From Rhizobiales bacterium Ga0077548 (lineage in GTDB: Bacteria; Pseudomonadota; Alphaproteobacteria; Rhizobiales; Xanthobacteraceae): a stretch of 64,000 bases of DNA. A model generated the notes under the pieces. The model had not been told where the DNA came from. It was given only the letters and a program-made list of their open reading frames with translations, and searched no databases. Positions 11,275 to 20,299 of the stretch are shown here, piece by piece. Made by a program: the position numbers and the translations under genes. Location of the stretch: the NCBI GenBank assembly GCA_001464215.1, contig LNEZ01000078.1:1-64000 (forward strand), read 5' to 3'. How positions within the stretch are numbered: position 1 is the first letter of the stretch; the number at the start of each line of letters is the position of its first letter.

Positions 11275-11957
11275 TGGCGCGGGACGTGATGCGAGGCCTG
11301 CGGCGTCACATCGGGCGCGCGCAGATAAAGCGGCTTTGCCGGCGAGCGTGTTGGCTCGGTCATGGTTGCGAGCTTGGCCACCCACTCGATGCTCGGCTTG
11401 GAACGGATATCGATTGAAACGGGCGCCGCGCCGGCATGGCGCGGCCATTTGGCCGCAAGCAATCCGGCAGCAGGTCCGACGAGCCGCACCGGTCCCGCGG
11501 TGATGGTCGGGATTGCGTCTTCGATCGAAGAGTGACGCGGGCTTAAGAGCACACGCTGCCCGGCGCCTGCCATTTGATAAAAAATATTTCCGTGACGCGC
11601 GTCGATCGCTGTCACGACCGGCACGGCCGGATCATCCTCGATCTGCGGTGCGCCGAGGGCGGCGAGCGTCGTGATGCCGATCGTCGGCTTGCCGGAGGCA
11701 AGCGCCAAACCTTTCGCGGCGGAAATTCCGACCCGCAGTCCGGTGTAGCTGCCGGGCCCGACGGTAGTCGCGATGCGGTCGAGATCGGAAAAATCCAGTC
11801 CCGCCGCCTTCATTGCATCGGCAATGATCGGAACCAGCACCTCGGCGTGCCCGCGCCGCATATCATGCGAAAGCATCGCGAGAAGCTTCTGCTCCTCGGA
11901 ATCGAAGACCGCTGCCTGACAGGCATCGAGCGCGGTATCGATCGCTAGAATTTTCAT
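11271..11957 (-). CDS. tsaB: tRNA threonylcarbamoyladenosine biosynthesis protein TsaB
   Basis: TsaB partners TsaD and TsaE in t6A37 synthesis. The 228-residue protein has the ASKHA-fold start MKILAIDTALDACQAAVFD and the signature VGPGSYTGLRVGISAAKGLA (about residues 66-85). The C-terminus (PLYLRAPDVTPQ) matches the family. The start is a clear ATG. Confidence 0.95.
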   Translation of the reverse strand: MKILAIDTALDACQAAVFDSEEQKLLAMLSHDMRRGHAEVLVPIIADAMKAAGLDFSDLDRIATTVGPGSYTGLRVGISAAKGLALASGKPTIGITTLAALGAPQIEDDPAVPVVTAIDARHGNIFYQMAGAGQRVLLSPRHSSIEDAIPTITAGPVRLVGPAAGLLAAKWPRHAGAAPVSIDIRSKPSIEWVAKLATMTEPTRSPAKPLYLRAPDVTPQASHHVPRQ

Positions 11958-12000
11958 GAAAAGCGCAATCCGGTGCCGGTTGCGACGGTCTTAAATGAAA

Positions 12001-12025
12001 CGGGCCGCCCGATAAAGGCGGCCCG
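12001..12025 (-). terminator. Hairpin downstream of the NifU-like gene
   Basis: A nine-bp G+C-only stem (12001-12009 with 12017-12025, seven-base loop) starts four bases after the stop of the NifU-like gene. On the minus strand it is followed by TTTCATTT. It is probably a moderate intrinsic terminator between the nifU-like gene and tsaB. Confidence 0.55.
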
Positions 12026-12028
12026 GAA

Positions 12029-12589
12029 TTACATCGGACGGACTTCCTGCACGTCCGGCACGAAGTGCCGGAGCAGGTTTTCGATGCCGTTTTTGAGTGT
12101 TGCGGTCGAGGACGGGCAGCCTGCGCAGGCGCCCTTCATGTTCAAAAACACGATGCCGTCTTTATAGCCGCGGAACGTGATGTCGCCGCCGTCGTTTGCG
12201 ACCGCCGGGCGCACGCGTGTTTCGATCAGTTCCTTGATCGTGGCGACCGTGCCTGCGTCATCGGCGTCGAAGAACTCCACGTCGTCGGCGGTCTGCGAAG
12301 AGGCACCCGATTTCAGGATCGTCTCGCCGGAGAGATAGTGCTCCATGATCGCACCTAAGATCGCGGGCTTCAGATGTTGCCACTCGCCTTCGGCCTTGGT
12401 GACCGTGATGAAATCCTGCGCGAAGAAAACGCCCGAAACTTCCGGAATCTCGAAGAGCTTCGCGGCCAGCGGCGAGCGCGCAGCGTCTTCCTTGTTGCGC
12501 AGATCGAGGGTGCCCTGCGGCAGGACGGCCTTGCCCGGCAGGAACTTCAAAGTGGCCGGATTCGGCGTGGTTTCGGTCTGGATGAACAT
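12029..12589 (-). CDS. NifU-family Fe-S scaffold/carrier protein
   Basis: The 186-residue protein joins an N-terminal Nfu_N domain (MFIQTETTPNPATLKFLPG) to a C-terminal NifU domain with the cluster-binding CxxC in MKGACAGCPSSTATLKNGIE. It carries or delivers [4Fe-4S] clusters (NfuA-like, no A-type fold), which would serve local Fe-S enzymes such as MiaB. GGAGG lies just upstream of the ATG at 12589. Confidence 0.92.
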   Translation of the reverse strand: MFIQTETTPNPATLKFLPGKAVLPQGTLDLRNKEDAARSPLAAKLFEIPEVSGVFFAQDFITVTKAEGEWQHLKPAILGAIMEHYLSGETILKSGASSQTADDVEFFDADDAGTVATIKELIETRVRPAVANDGGDITFRGYKDGIVFLNMKGACAGCPSSTATLKNGIENLLRHFVPDVQEVRPM

Positions 12590-12679
12590 GGTTTCGGCCT
12601 CCTTCAGGCCAAATCAGCACTTCTGACCGGAATGTAGGGTTTCCGGAGCGGTTTCGGAAGGGAGGCCGGCGCAACGCCT

Positions 12680-13177
12680 TTATGCGAGGGCGTCGAGCTC
12701 TTCGTCGGTGAGCTGCCCCGGCACGATCGTGATCGGGATCGTCATGGTGACCGAGCGCGAGCTTGCGAGCGAGGAGACCAGCGGGCCGGGGCCTTTATTG
12801 TCGGTGCCCGCGGCAAGCACGAGCACGCCGATATCCGGGTCCTCTTCGATCAGCTTCTGAATCTCGTCCGCCTTGCTGCCTTCGCGGATGACCTGTTCCG
12901 GGTCGATGCCTGCAAGATGCCGCGCGCGCGCCGCGAAATGACCGAGCCGCTTTTCCACTTCGTCGCGGGCCTCCGCTAACATCAGTTCGCCGACGCCGAG
13001 CCACTGCTGGTTCGCTTCGCCGGTCGAAATGCAGGCGAGCATCACGAGTTTGCCTCCGGTGCGGACGGCGCGGCGGCTCGCATAATAGACGGCGCGGTCG
13101 CATTCCGGCGTTTCGTCGATGATGACGAGAAATTTGCGGTGATGGCCGGACTCGAAGCTCTGGCGCGTGCGGGGCAT
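12680..13177 (-). CDS. Universal stress protein (UspA family)
   Basis: The roughly 165-residue single-domain Usp starts its fold at RKFLVIIDETPECDRAVYYA and ends with TMTIPITIVPGQL. The usual ATP-binding G-2x-G-9x-G-S/T motif is only partly present (AGTDNKGPGPLVSSLASS). A GTG at 13210 would add 11 residues; I chose the ATG at 13177 because homologues start close to the first strand. It lies between trpS and the nifU-like gene, its standard place in rhizobia. The function is stress-related but unspecified. Confidence 0.85.
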   Translation of the reverse strand: MPRTRQSFESGHHRKFLVIIDETPECDRAVYYASRRAVRTGGKLVMLACISTGEANQQWLGVGELMLAEARDEVEKRLGHFAARARHLAGIDPEQVIREGSKADEIQKLIEEDPDIGVLVLAAGTDNKGPGPLVSSLASSRSVTMTIPITIVPGQLTDEELDALA

Positions 13178-13260
13178 TTCGCGTTTCCGGTTGACGGCGG
13201 AGCCTGCCACGCGAACGGCGTCCGGCCAAGCAGTAGGAAAGTCGGTACGTTACCGCCCGG

Positions 13261-14298
13261 TTATGAACCGACGAAGCCGACGATTTTACCCACTTCTTTC
13301 ATGGTCTGATTCGCAATCACGCGCGCACGCGCAGAGCCGTCGGCGAGAATGGCGTCGATATGCGCGGGGTCGGAGGTGAGCCGCTTCATCTCCGCACCGA
13401 TCGGTCCGAGTTTCGCAACTGCCAATTCTGTCAGCGCTTCCTTGAATTTCGAGAACTGCACACCGCCGAATTGTTTCAGGACTGCTTCCGCCGTCGTGTC
13501 GGCCAGCGCCGCATAAATACCGGCGAGGTTGTCTGCTTCCGGGCGCGCTTCCAGTTCTTTCACGTCGGAGGGAAAAGGATGCGGGTCGGTCTTTGCCTTG
13601 CGGAATTTCTGCGCAATGGTCTCGGCGTCGTCGGTTAGATTGATGCGCGAGTTATCGGAAGCATCCGACTTAGACATCTTCTTTGTGCCGTCGCGCAGCG
13701 ACATCACGCGCGTGGCCGGGCCCGAGATCAGCGGCTCCGTCAGCGGGAAGAACGCGTCACCGAAACCGAGATCGGCAATGCGTTTCCCGAAGTCGTTATT
13801 GAACTTCTGCGCGATGTCGCGGCAAAGTTCGAGATGCTGCTTCTGGTCTTCGCCGACCGGAACGTGTGTCGCGCGGTAAACCAGAATGTCTGCGGCCATC
13901 AGGCTCGGATAAGCGTAAAGGCCGACCGATGCATTCTCGCGGTCCTTGCCGGCCTTCTCCTTGAACTGCGTCATGCGGTTGAGCCAGCCGAGGCGGGCAA
14001 CGCAGTTAAAAATCCAGGCAAGCTCGGCGTGTCCCGAAACCTGGCTCTGGTTGAAGACGATGTGCTTTTTCGGGTCGATGCCGCAGGCAATGAAGGCCGC
14101 CGTCACCTCGCGAATGTTGCGCGTAAGCTCTTCCGGCTCCTGCCAGACCGTGATCGCGTGCAGATCGACCACGCAGTAGATGCAATCGTGCTGTGCCTGC
14201 AATTCGACGAAGCGTTTGATCGCGCCGAGATAATTGCCGAGGTGAAGGTTTCCGGTGGGTTGAACGCCGGAGAAGACCCGCTGGTGGAAGGCGGCCAT
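13261..14298 (-). CDS. trpS: Tryptophanyl-tRNA synthetase
   Basis: The class I synthetase of 345 residues has the HIGH-type motif in [12 protein letters not shown] (about residues 14-25) and the KMSKS loop (TKKMSKSD). The ATG at 14298 ([16 protein letters not shown]) is preceded by AGGGA; the frame to 14343 adds 15 residues that homologues lack. In many Hyphomicrobiales murJ and glnD follow this gene; here an SRPBCC gene is divergent from it instead. Confidence 0.95.
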   Translation of the reverse strand: MAAFHQRVFSGVQPTGNLHLGNYLGAIKRFVELQAQHDCIYCVVDLHAITVWQEPEELTRNIREVTAAFIACGIDPKKHIVFNQSQVSGHAELAWIFNCVARLGWLNRMTQFKEKAGKDRENASVGLYAYPSLMAADILVYRATHVPVGEDQKQHLELCRDIAQKFNNDFGKRIADLGFGDAFFPLTEPLISGPATRVMSLRDGTKKMSKSDASDNSRINLTDDAETIAQKFRKAKTDPHPFPSDVKELEARPEADNLAGIYAALADTTAEAVLKQFGGVQFSKFKEALTELAVAKLGPIGAEMKRLTSDPAHIDAILADGSARARVIANQTMKEVGKIVGFVGS

Positions 14299-14386
14299 CG
14301 TTTGGTTCCCTGAATGCGCGGGGTTCATGCCATGATGGCGCACGCCCTAGCAAGTCGCGCGGTACCGCGCCTTCCGGAGGAGTGGG

Positions 14387-14779
14387 ATGGCTACGATTCG
14401 CAAGGAATTTCTGATCGACGCAGCGCCCGAGCAGGTCTGGGACGCGATGCGCGATGTCGGCGCACTGCATACGCGCCTCGTTCCGGGCTTCGTCACGGAC
14501 TGCAAATTAGAGGGCAATGCGCGGATCGTTACCTTCGGCAACGGCGTGGTGGCGCGCGAAGTCATCATTGATGTCGATGACGAGGCGCGGCGGATTTCAT
14601 GGTCCGCAACCGGCGCGCGGCTTTCCCATCACAATGCGTCCTCGCAGGTCTTTGCCGAGGGTGGGCAAACGAAGGTCGTTTGGATTGCTGATCTACTGCC
14701 TAACGAAATGAAGTCTGCGATCTCGGGCATGATCGACGCCGGGGCAGTCGCCATGCAGAAGGCATTGGGCGGGAAATAG
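14387..14779 (+). CDS. SRPBCC (START-like) family protein
   Basis: The 130-residue protein has the polyketide cyclase/dehydrase fold: an N-terminal strand MATIRKEFLIDAAPEQVWDA, a central strand region and a long C-terminal helix (MIDAGAVAMQKALG). Such domains bind hydrophobic ligands; the substrate is unknown. GGAGGAG lies just before the ATG. It is divergent from trpS and lies 74 bases before the adenosine kinase gene, possibly in one transcript with it. Confidence 0.8.
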   Translation: MATIRKEFLIDAAPEQVWDAMRDVGALHTRLVPGFVTDCKLEGNARIVTFGNGVVAREVIIDVDDEARRISWSATGARLSHHNASSQVFAEGGQTKVVWIADLLPNEMKSAISGMIDAGAVAMQKALGGK

Positions 14780-14853
14780 CGGCAAGAATATTGCCGGGGC
14801 CGCCGGGCTTTGCTACCGGGAGCCCGACTTTGGGGATTTGCGGGGAGATCTGA

Positions 14854-15852
14854 ATGTCCACCACACGCTACGACGTTATCGGCATCGGCAACGCAATCGT
14901 CGATGTACTTTCCCATTCCGACGATGATTTTCTCGTACGCCAGAAGATGCCGAAGGGCTCTATGTCTCTGATCGACGAGAACCGCGCCGAGGCCATCTAT
15001 AATGCAATGGGCCCGGTGATCGAATGTTCCGGTGGTTCGGCGGCGAATACGATCGTTGGCGTTGCGATGCTCGGCGGCAAAGCCGCCTTTATCGGCAAGG
15101 TTAAAGATGACGAGTTAGGCGAGACGTTCGCGCGTGACATCCGCGCTTCGGGCGTCGCGTTCTCGACGCCGATGGCGAAGGAAGGTCCGGCGACCGCGCG
15201 CAGCTTCATTCTGGTGACGCCGGACGGCCAGCGCACGATGAACACATATCTCGGTGCCGCACAGGACCTGACCCCCGACGATATTTCGGTCGACGAAGTC
15301 CGTTCCGCGCAGGTGCTGTATCTCGAAGGCTATCTCTGGGACCCGAAGCGGGCGAAGGAAGCTTTCGTTAAAGCCGCCGGTATCGCGCACGATAACGACC
15401 GCACGGTCGCGCTGACGCTTTCCGACGCGTTCTGCGTCGACCGCTACCGCAAGGAATTTCTCGAGCTCATCCGCAACAAGACCGTGGATTTGGTCTTCGC
15501 AAACGAAGCCGAATTGAAGAGCCTTTACGAGTCTAGCGATTTCGATTCGGCAGTTGCGGCGCTGCGCAAGGATGCGAGCATCGCGGTCGTGACCCGCAGC
15601 GAGAAGGGCGCGATGGTTATCACGCGCGAGCACACCGATACCGTTCCGGCTTTCCCGGTCGAACGTGTCGTCGATACCACGGGGGCAGGCGATCTGTTCG
15701 CCGCTGGCTTCCTGTATGGATTTGCGAAGGACTTGCCGCACGTGAATTCGCTGCGGTTAGGTGCGCTTTGTGCCGCCGAAATTATTTCGCACATCGGCGC
15801 GCGGCCCGCGAGAAAATTGCGCGATCTCGCAAACGAGAACGGACTGCTCTGA
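14854..15852 (+). CDS. Adenosine kinase (PfkB family)
   Basis: The 332-residue ribokinase-family enzyme has the N-terminal PfkB region (GSAANTIVGVAMLGGKAAFIG, about residues 60-80) and the catalytic signature VDTTGAGDLFAAGFLYGF, with the base Asp in TGAGD. Homologues in rhizobia are annotated as adenosine kinase, making AMP from adenosine. This may help salvage adenosine from the SAM cycle. The gene ends in a structured intergenic region shared with the convergent maeB. Confidence 0.88.
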   Translation: MSTTRYDVIGIGNAIVDVLSHSDDDFLVRQKMPKGSMSLIDENRAEAIYNAMGPVIECSGGSAANTIVGVAMLGGKAAFIGKVKDDELGETFARDIRASGVAFSTPMAKEGPATARSFILVTPDGQRTMNTYLGAAQDLTPDDISVDEVRSAQVLYLEGYLWDPKRAKEAFVKAAGIAHDNDRTVALTLSDAFCVDRYRKEFLELIRNKTVDLVFANEAELKSLYESSDFDSAVAALRKDASIAVVTRSEKGAMVITREHTDTVPAFPVERVVDTTGAGDLFAAGFLYGFAKDLPHVNSLRLGALCAAEIISHIGARPARKLRDLANENGLL

Positions 15853-15855
15853 ATA

Positions 15856-15949
15856 AAAAAAGGCCGGGCAATCAAGTCGGCTATAGCCGACTTGATAACT
15901 TAATATGCCGATGTCCGGTAAACCCGACATCGGCCCCGGACTTTTTTAG
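15856..15949. terminator. Multi-hairpin bidirectional terminator between adenosine kinase and maeB
   Basis: An outer imperfect stem pairs an A-run plus GGCCGGG (15855-15868) with CCCCGGAC plus a T-run (15935-15947). Inside it lie a perfect 26-bp palindrome (15871-15896) and a second hairpin with nine-bp arms (15907-15915 and 15925-15933). The genes converge here, so the element can end transcription from both sides. The nested three-way-junction shape is more elaborate than a normal terminator. Confidence 0.7.
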
Positions 15950-15964
15950 TCGGCAGCCTGGCGA

Positions 15965-18241
15965 TTAGCCGCTGACATTGTACGCGGCGATCGCAGCCAT
16001 GTTCACGAGGTCGGAGTCTTTTGCCGATAGCGGCACGATCTGCACCGAACGGTCGAGACCGACCAGGAGCGGGCCGATCACGGTGGCACCGCCCATTTCC
16101 TGCAACAGCTTCGTCGAGATCGAAGCCGAGTGGAACGCCGGCATTACGAGCACGTTCGCGGGGCCGGTGAGGCGGCTGAACGGATAGGCGCTCGCGAGTT
16201 CCCGGTTCAGCGCAACGTCGGCTGCCATTTCGCCGTCGACTTCGAAATCGACGCGGCGGTCGTGCAGGAGCTTCACGGCATCCTTCACGTGCTGCGTGCG
16301 TTCTCCCGGCGGATGGCCGAAGCTGGAGAAGGCGAGCATAGCGACCCGCGGCTCGTAGCCGAGACGGCGTGCGACGCCTGCGGCTTCCACCGCGATCTCC
16401 GCGAGTTCTGAAGCGGTTGGCAACTCGGTAACCGCGGTATCGGCGATCAGCACGGTACGGCCGCGTGAAATCACGATCGAGACGCCGATCACGCGATGAC
16501 CCGGCTTCGGGTCGATCACGCGCTGCACTTCTTCCAGAACGATTGAGTAATTGCGGGTGACGCCGGAAACCATGGCGTCGCCGTCGCCGAGTGCAACCAT
16601 GCAGGCCGCGAAGTTGTTGCGGTCGTTGTTCACGAGTCTAAGACAATCCCGGTAGAGATAGCCTTCGCGTTGCAGGCGCTCGTAGAGATAATTAGCGTAG
16701 TCGGTGGTGCGCTTCGAGAGCGCGGCATTGTGAATCTCGACGCCATCGGGGAGTTCGACGCCAGCGAGCTTCGCGGTCGCTTTCACCCGGTCTTCGCGGC
16801 CGACGAGGATCGCGGTGCCGAGACCTCTTGAGACGAAGCTCACGGCCGCGCGGATCACCTGTTCTTCTTCGCCTTCCGCGAACACGACGCGTTTCGGCTG
16901 GCGGCGGAGGCGCTCATAGACCCGCTGCAACACGCCCGCGATGGGATCGCGGCGATTGCGAAGCTGCTGCGCGTAGGCCTCCATGTCGATGATCGGACGG
17001 CGCGCGACGCCGGTATCCATCGCGGCTTTTGCGATCGCAGGCGGCACATAAGAAATGAGCCTGGGGTCGAACGGCACCGGAATGATGTAATCCGGGCCGA
17101 ATTTCGGGCGCTGGCCGTAGGCCGCGGCGACCTCGTCCGGCACGTCCTCGCGTGCGAGCTGCGCGAGCGCCTGCGCCGCCGCGATCTTCATTTCCATGTT
17201 GATCGTGGTCGCGCGCACGTCGAGCGCGCCGCGGAAGATATAGGGGAAGCCCAAGACGTTATTGATCTGGTTCGGATAGTCCGAACGGCCGGTCGCCATG
17301 ATCGCGTCTTCACGGATCTGCGCCACTTCCTCGACCGTGATTTCCGGATCGGGGTTCGCCATCGCGAAGATGATCGGGTTCTTCGCCATCGACTTCACCA
17401 TGTCGGCGGTGAAGGCACCCTTCTGCGAAAGGCCGAAGGCAATATCCGCGCCCTCGAAGGCGTCGGCGAGCGTGCGCGCTTTGGTGTCGGCGGCGTGCGC
17501 CGACTTCCACTGGTTCATGCCGGCGGTGCGGCCTTTATAAATGACGCCCTTGGTGTCGCAGAGAATGACGTTGTTCGGGTGCAGGCCGAGCGCTTTGAGC
17601 AGCTCGACGCAGGCAATGCCGGACGCGCCGGCGCCGTTCACGACGAGTTTCGTTTTCTTGATATCGCGCCCCGTGAGATGCAGCGCATTGATGACGCCGG
17701 CGGCGGCGATGATCGCGGTGCCATGCTGGTCGTCATGAAAAACGGGAATGTCGAGCAATTCGCGCAGGCGCTGCTCGATGATAAAGCACTCCGGTGCCTT
17801 GATGTCTTCGAGGTTGATCCCGCCGAACGTGATGCCGATGGGCTTCACCGCGTTGATGAATTCTTCCGGGTCCTCGGTGTTCACCTCGATGTCGAAGGCA
17901 TCGATGTCGGCGAAGCGCTTGAAGAGAACGGCCTTGCCTTCCATCACCGGCTTCGAGGCCAGCGCCCCGAGATTGCCGAGGCCCAGAATTGCCGTGCCGT
18001 TGGTAATGACGCCGACCAGATTGCCTTTGACGGTGTAATCGAAGGCCCGGCTCGCATCTTCAGCGATTGCAAGCACGGGTACGGCGACGCCGGGGGAGTA
18101 GGCGAGCGAAAGATCGCGCTGGGTCGCCATCGGCTTGGTGGCGACGACTTCCAGTTTGCCGGGGCGTCCCTGGCTATGAAATTGCAGCGCTTCCTGATCG
18201 GTGAAGGTCGGCCGCGAACCGCGGCTCTTTTTGTCGGCCAT
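15965..18241 (-). CDS. maeB: NADP-dependent malic enzyme, multimodular (malic enzyme + phosphotransacetylase-like)
   Basis: The 758-residue protein oxidatively decarboxylates malate to pyruvate with NADP. The order is malic N-domain (about residues 20-155, with YSPGVAVPVLAIAED), NAD-binding domain (165-410, with VVNGAGASGIACVELLKALG) and a C-terminal phosphate acetyltransferase-like domain (about 430-755). The latter is regulatory and catalytically inactive in studied MaeB proteins. The ATG at 18241 gives MADKKSRGSRPTFTDQEAL. The upstream extension is Pro/Gly-rich and unconserved. It supplies pyruvate and NADPH during growth on C4 acids or aromatic-derived acetyl/succinyl-CoA. Confidence 0.94.
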   Translation of the reverse strand: MADKKSRGSRPTFTDQEALQFHSQGRPGKLEVVATKPMATQRDLSLAYSPGVAVPVLAIAEDASRAFDYTVKGNLVGVITNGTAILGLGNLGALASKPVMEGKAVLFKRFADIDAFDIEVNTEDPEEFINAVKPIGITFGGINLEDIKAPECFIIEQRLRELLDIPVFHDDQHGTAIIAAAGVINALHLTGRDIKKTKLVVNGAGASGIACVELLKALGLHPNNVILCDTKGVIYKGRTAGMNQWKSAHAADTKARTLADAFEGADIAFGLSQKGAFTADMVKSMAKNPIIFAMANPDPEITVEEVAQIREDAIMATGRSDYPNQINNVLGFPYIFRGALDVRATTINMEMKIAAAQALAQLAREDVPDEVAAAYGQRPKFGPDYIIPVPFDPRLISYVPPAIAKAAMDTGVARRPIIDMEAYAQQLRNRRDPIAGVLQRVYERLRRQPKRVVFAEGEEEQVIRAAVSFVSRGLGTAILVGREDRVKATAKLAGVELPDGVEIHNAALSKRTTDYANYLYERLQREGYLYRDCLRLVNNDRNNFAACMVALGDGDAMVSGVTRNYSIVLEEVQRVIDPKPGHRVIGVSIVISRGRTVLIADTAVTELPTASELAEIAVEAAGVARRLGYEPRVAMLAFSSFGHPPGERTQHVKDAVKLLHDRRVDFEVDGEMAADVALNRELASAYPFSRLTGPANVLVMPAFHSASISTKLLQEMGGATVIGPLLVGLDRSVQIVPLSAKDSDLVNMAAIAAYNVSG

Positions 18242-18350
18242 ACTCGAACTCCCTGGGCCCGGTCTTTTGCCGGGGCCGGGGACCATAGCGCCGCGACTGC
18301 TACCGGCTCAAGTCATTGGCGCAGAAGAAAAAAGACTAAGGCTGGCCGAT

Positions 18351-19559
18351 TTAGGAGGGTTTCCTGCCGAGCAGAACGGCCGCGAGCCCCAGGATCGAGC
18401 CGCCAACCATGACGATGGGAAGGGCCGGCAGCACCGGAAAAGGCAGCACGCCGAGGAGCATGGTGCCGATCGCGCCGCCTGCCATCTGGAAGAAGCCGAT
18501 CAGCGCCGAGGCCGCGCCCGCCTTTTCCGGAAATGGCCTGAGCGCGAAGACGGTCGAGAGCGGGTTCACGACCCCCATGCCGAACAGGAAGAAGAGCAAC
18601 ACGCCGAGCACCTGATACATCCCGGCATTACCTGAATAAGTGAGGGCGAGTATCGCGCTTGAGCCGATCAGCATCAGCACGAGGCCGAGAATGATCGGAC
18701 GATAGCCCGGCCATTTTTTCGCAAGCCGCGGCGCACTGAAGCCACCCGCGAAAACCGCGAACACGGTGACGCACGGAATCAGGCCAAACAGAGCTGGCGA
18801 TACGCCGTAGCGCTCGATGAAGATGCCCGGCGACGATGCGAAGAATGCGAACAGTCCTGCCATTGCGCAGGTGGTGGCGAGCGTCGGCACGATGAAGTCG
18901 CGTTTTGCCAGGAGCGTGAAGTAGCTGGCGAAAGCCTGACCGATGCCGGGCGCGGTGTCGCGTGCATGATGCGTTTCCGGCACACGCATCCATACTATGA
19001 TAGTTGCGAAGATGCCGACGATTGCGAGCAACAGGAATGTCGCGCGCCATCCGGCAAAGGTTTCGATCAGTCCGCCGATCAGCGGCGAGAAGCCTGGTGC
19101 GGCTGCGACCATCGTCGTCACGAAGCCGAGCGAGCGCGTAAGTTCGTCGCCGGAGAAAAGATCGCGCGCCACTGCGCGGGCCAGCACCGAGCCGGTACAA
19201 GCCGCGACAGCCTGTGCCACGCGCAGCCCGAGCATCCACTCGATGTTGACGGCTATCGCAATCAGCGCGCTGGTCAGCGCATAAAGCACAAGACCCGCGA
19301 GCAGCAGGGAGCGGCGGCCGAACCGGTCCGAGAGCGGACCGATGATGAGCTGCCCGGCTGCGAAGCCGAGCAGGAATACGGTCAGCGTAAGTTTCACCTG
19401 CGCGGGGGTCGCCGCGAGGTCTTTGCCGAGCGACGGGAAGGACGCGAGATACATATTCGTCGCGAGCATACCGAGTGCCGCGAGCAGCGTGAGGAAGAAG
19501 AGCAGCGTCTTGCCTTCGAGACGCGCGGGCTTCGCTGCGACGGTTGCGTCGAGACTCAT
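18351..19559 (-). CDS. MFS multidrug efflux transporter (Bcr/CflA family)
   Basis: The 402-residue protein has 12 predicted hydrophobic segments and the MFS motif A LIIGPLSDRFGRRSLLLAG after TM2. The motif ARAVARDLFSGDE between TM4 and TM5 is typical of Bcr/CflA drug exporters. It is divergent from a TetR regulator, with a dyad operator between the two starts, so it is probably repressed until a drug is bound. The start is the ATG at 19559. Confidence 0.88.
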   Translation of the reverse strand: MSLDATVAAKPARLEGKTLLFFLTLLAALGMLATNMYLASFPSLGKDLAATPAQVKLTLTVFLLGFAAGQLIIGPLSDRFGRRSLLLAGLVLYALTSALIAIAVNIEWMLGLRVAQAVAACTGSVLARAVARDLFSGDELTRSLGFVTTMVAAAPGFSPLIGGLIETFAGWRATFLLLAIVGIFATIIVWMRVPETHHARDTAPGIGQAFASYFTLLAKRDFIVPTLATTCAMAGLFAFFASSPGIFIERYGVSPALFGLIPCVTVFAVFAGGFSAPRLAKKWPGYRPIILGLVLMLIGSSAILALTYSGNAGMYQVLGVLLFFLFGMGVVNPLSTVFALRPFPEKAGAASALIGFFQMAGGAIGTMLLGVLPFPVLPALPIVMVGGSILGLAAVLLGRKPS

Positions 19560-19621
19560 GAAAGCGGTTCCTTCATCTGGCTCAACGCGCAATCCCACGG
19601 CCCGCTTGCTGTGTCAATAAT

Positions 19622-19641
19622 TAGATGATAGTCATCATCTA
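19622..19641. promoter_or_regulatory. Probable TetR operator between the MFS and TetR genes
   Basis: An inverted repeat with arms TAGATGAT and ATCATCTA separated by AGTC lies in the 111-bp divergent intergenic region, 30 bases before the TetR start. It is A+T-rich against its surroundings and has the size of a TetR-family operator. No strong paired promoter elements were found around it. Confidence 0.6.
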
Positions 19642-19670
19642 TTCACGGAACGCATAAGCCGGGCTCAGGA

Positions 19671-20246
19671 ATGCGAAATTCGAGGGAAGCGGCGGCTGAA
19701 AACCGCGAGCGGATCCTGGCTGTTGCAGCCAGGCTATTCCGGGAACGCGGTATCGCTTCCGTGGGCGTTGCCGAACTGATGGAGGCCGCCGGCATGACCC
19801 ATGGGGGCTTTTACAAGCACTTCTCTTCGAAAGACGCATTGATCGACGAAGCCTGTCGCCACTCATTCACTCAGCCCGGTGGAAATCTTCGCGCCGCAGC
19901 GGATGGCGCAAAGCCCGGCGAGGAACTGCGCGCAATCGTGGATAGTTACCTCTCGCGCCGTCATCGCGATAATCCCGGCAAAGGTTGCGCGGTAGCGGCC
20001 CTCGGCGGTGAGGTCGGAAATCGTGAAAGCCCCGCGCGGGCAGCGCTTGCCGCGGGCCGGGAGCGGCTTGTTTCGCTTATCGCGCGTTACATGAAAGGCA
20101 GTGACGCGAAGGAGCGCGCGAGCGCCTTTGTCGCGACTATGGTCGGTGCGCTGATCAGCGCGCGGCTCGCCGATGGTGCGAGTTCCGACGCGGTGCTGCG
20201 GGCCGCGAAACGCGAGCTATATCAACGCATTGAAGAGCAGGGATAA
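19671..20246 (+). CDS. TetR/AcrR-family transcriptional regulator
   Basis: The 191-residue protein has an N-terminal HTH ([20 protein letters not shown], then [20 protein letters not shown], about residues 15-62) and an all-helical ligand domain of the YxaF/LmrA-like type. Its divergent position to the MFS exporter indicates a local repressor of efflux. The ligand is unknown. Confidence 0.88.
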   Translation: MRNSREAAAENRERILAVAARLFRERGIASVGVAELMEAAGMTHGGFYKHFSSKDALIDEACRHSFTQPGGNLRAAADGAKPGEELRAIVDSYLSRRHRDNPGKGCAVAALGGEVGNRESPARAALAAGRERLVSLIARYMKGSDAKERASAFVATMVGALISARLADGASSDAVLRAAKRELYQRIEEQG

Positions 20247-20299
20247 CTGATCCCGCGCTCTCGCAAGCGTATTTCCCGCTCTGCTACTGTCCCCGCGTT

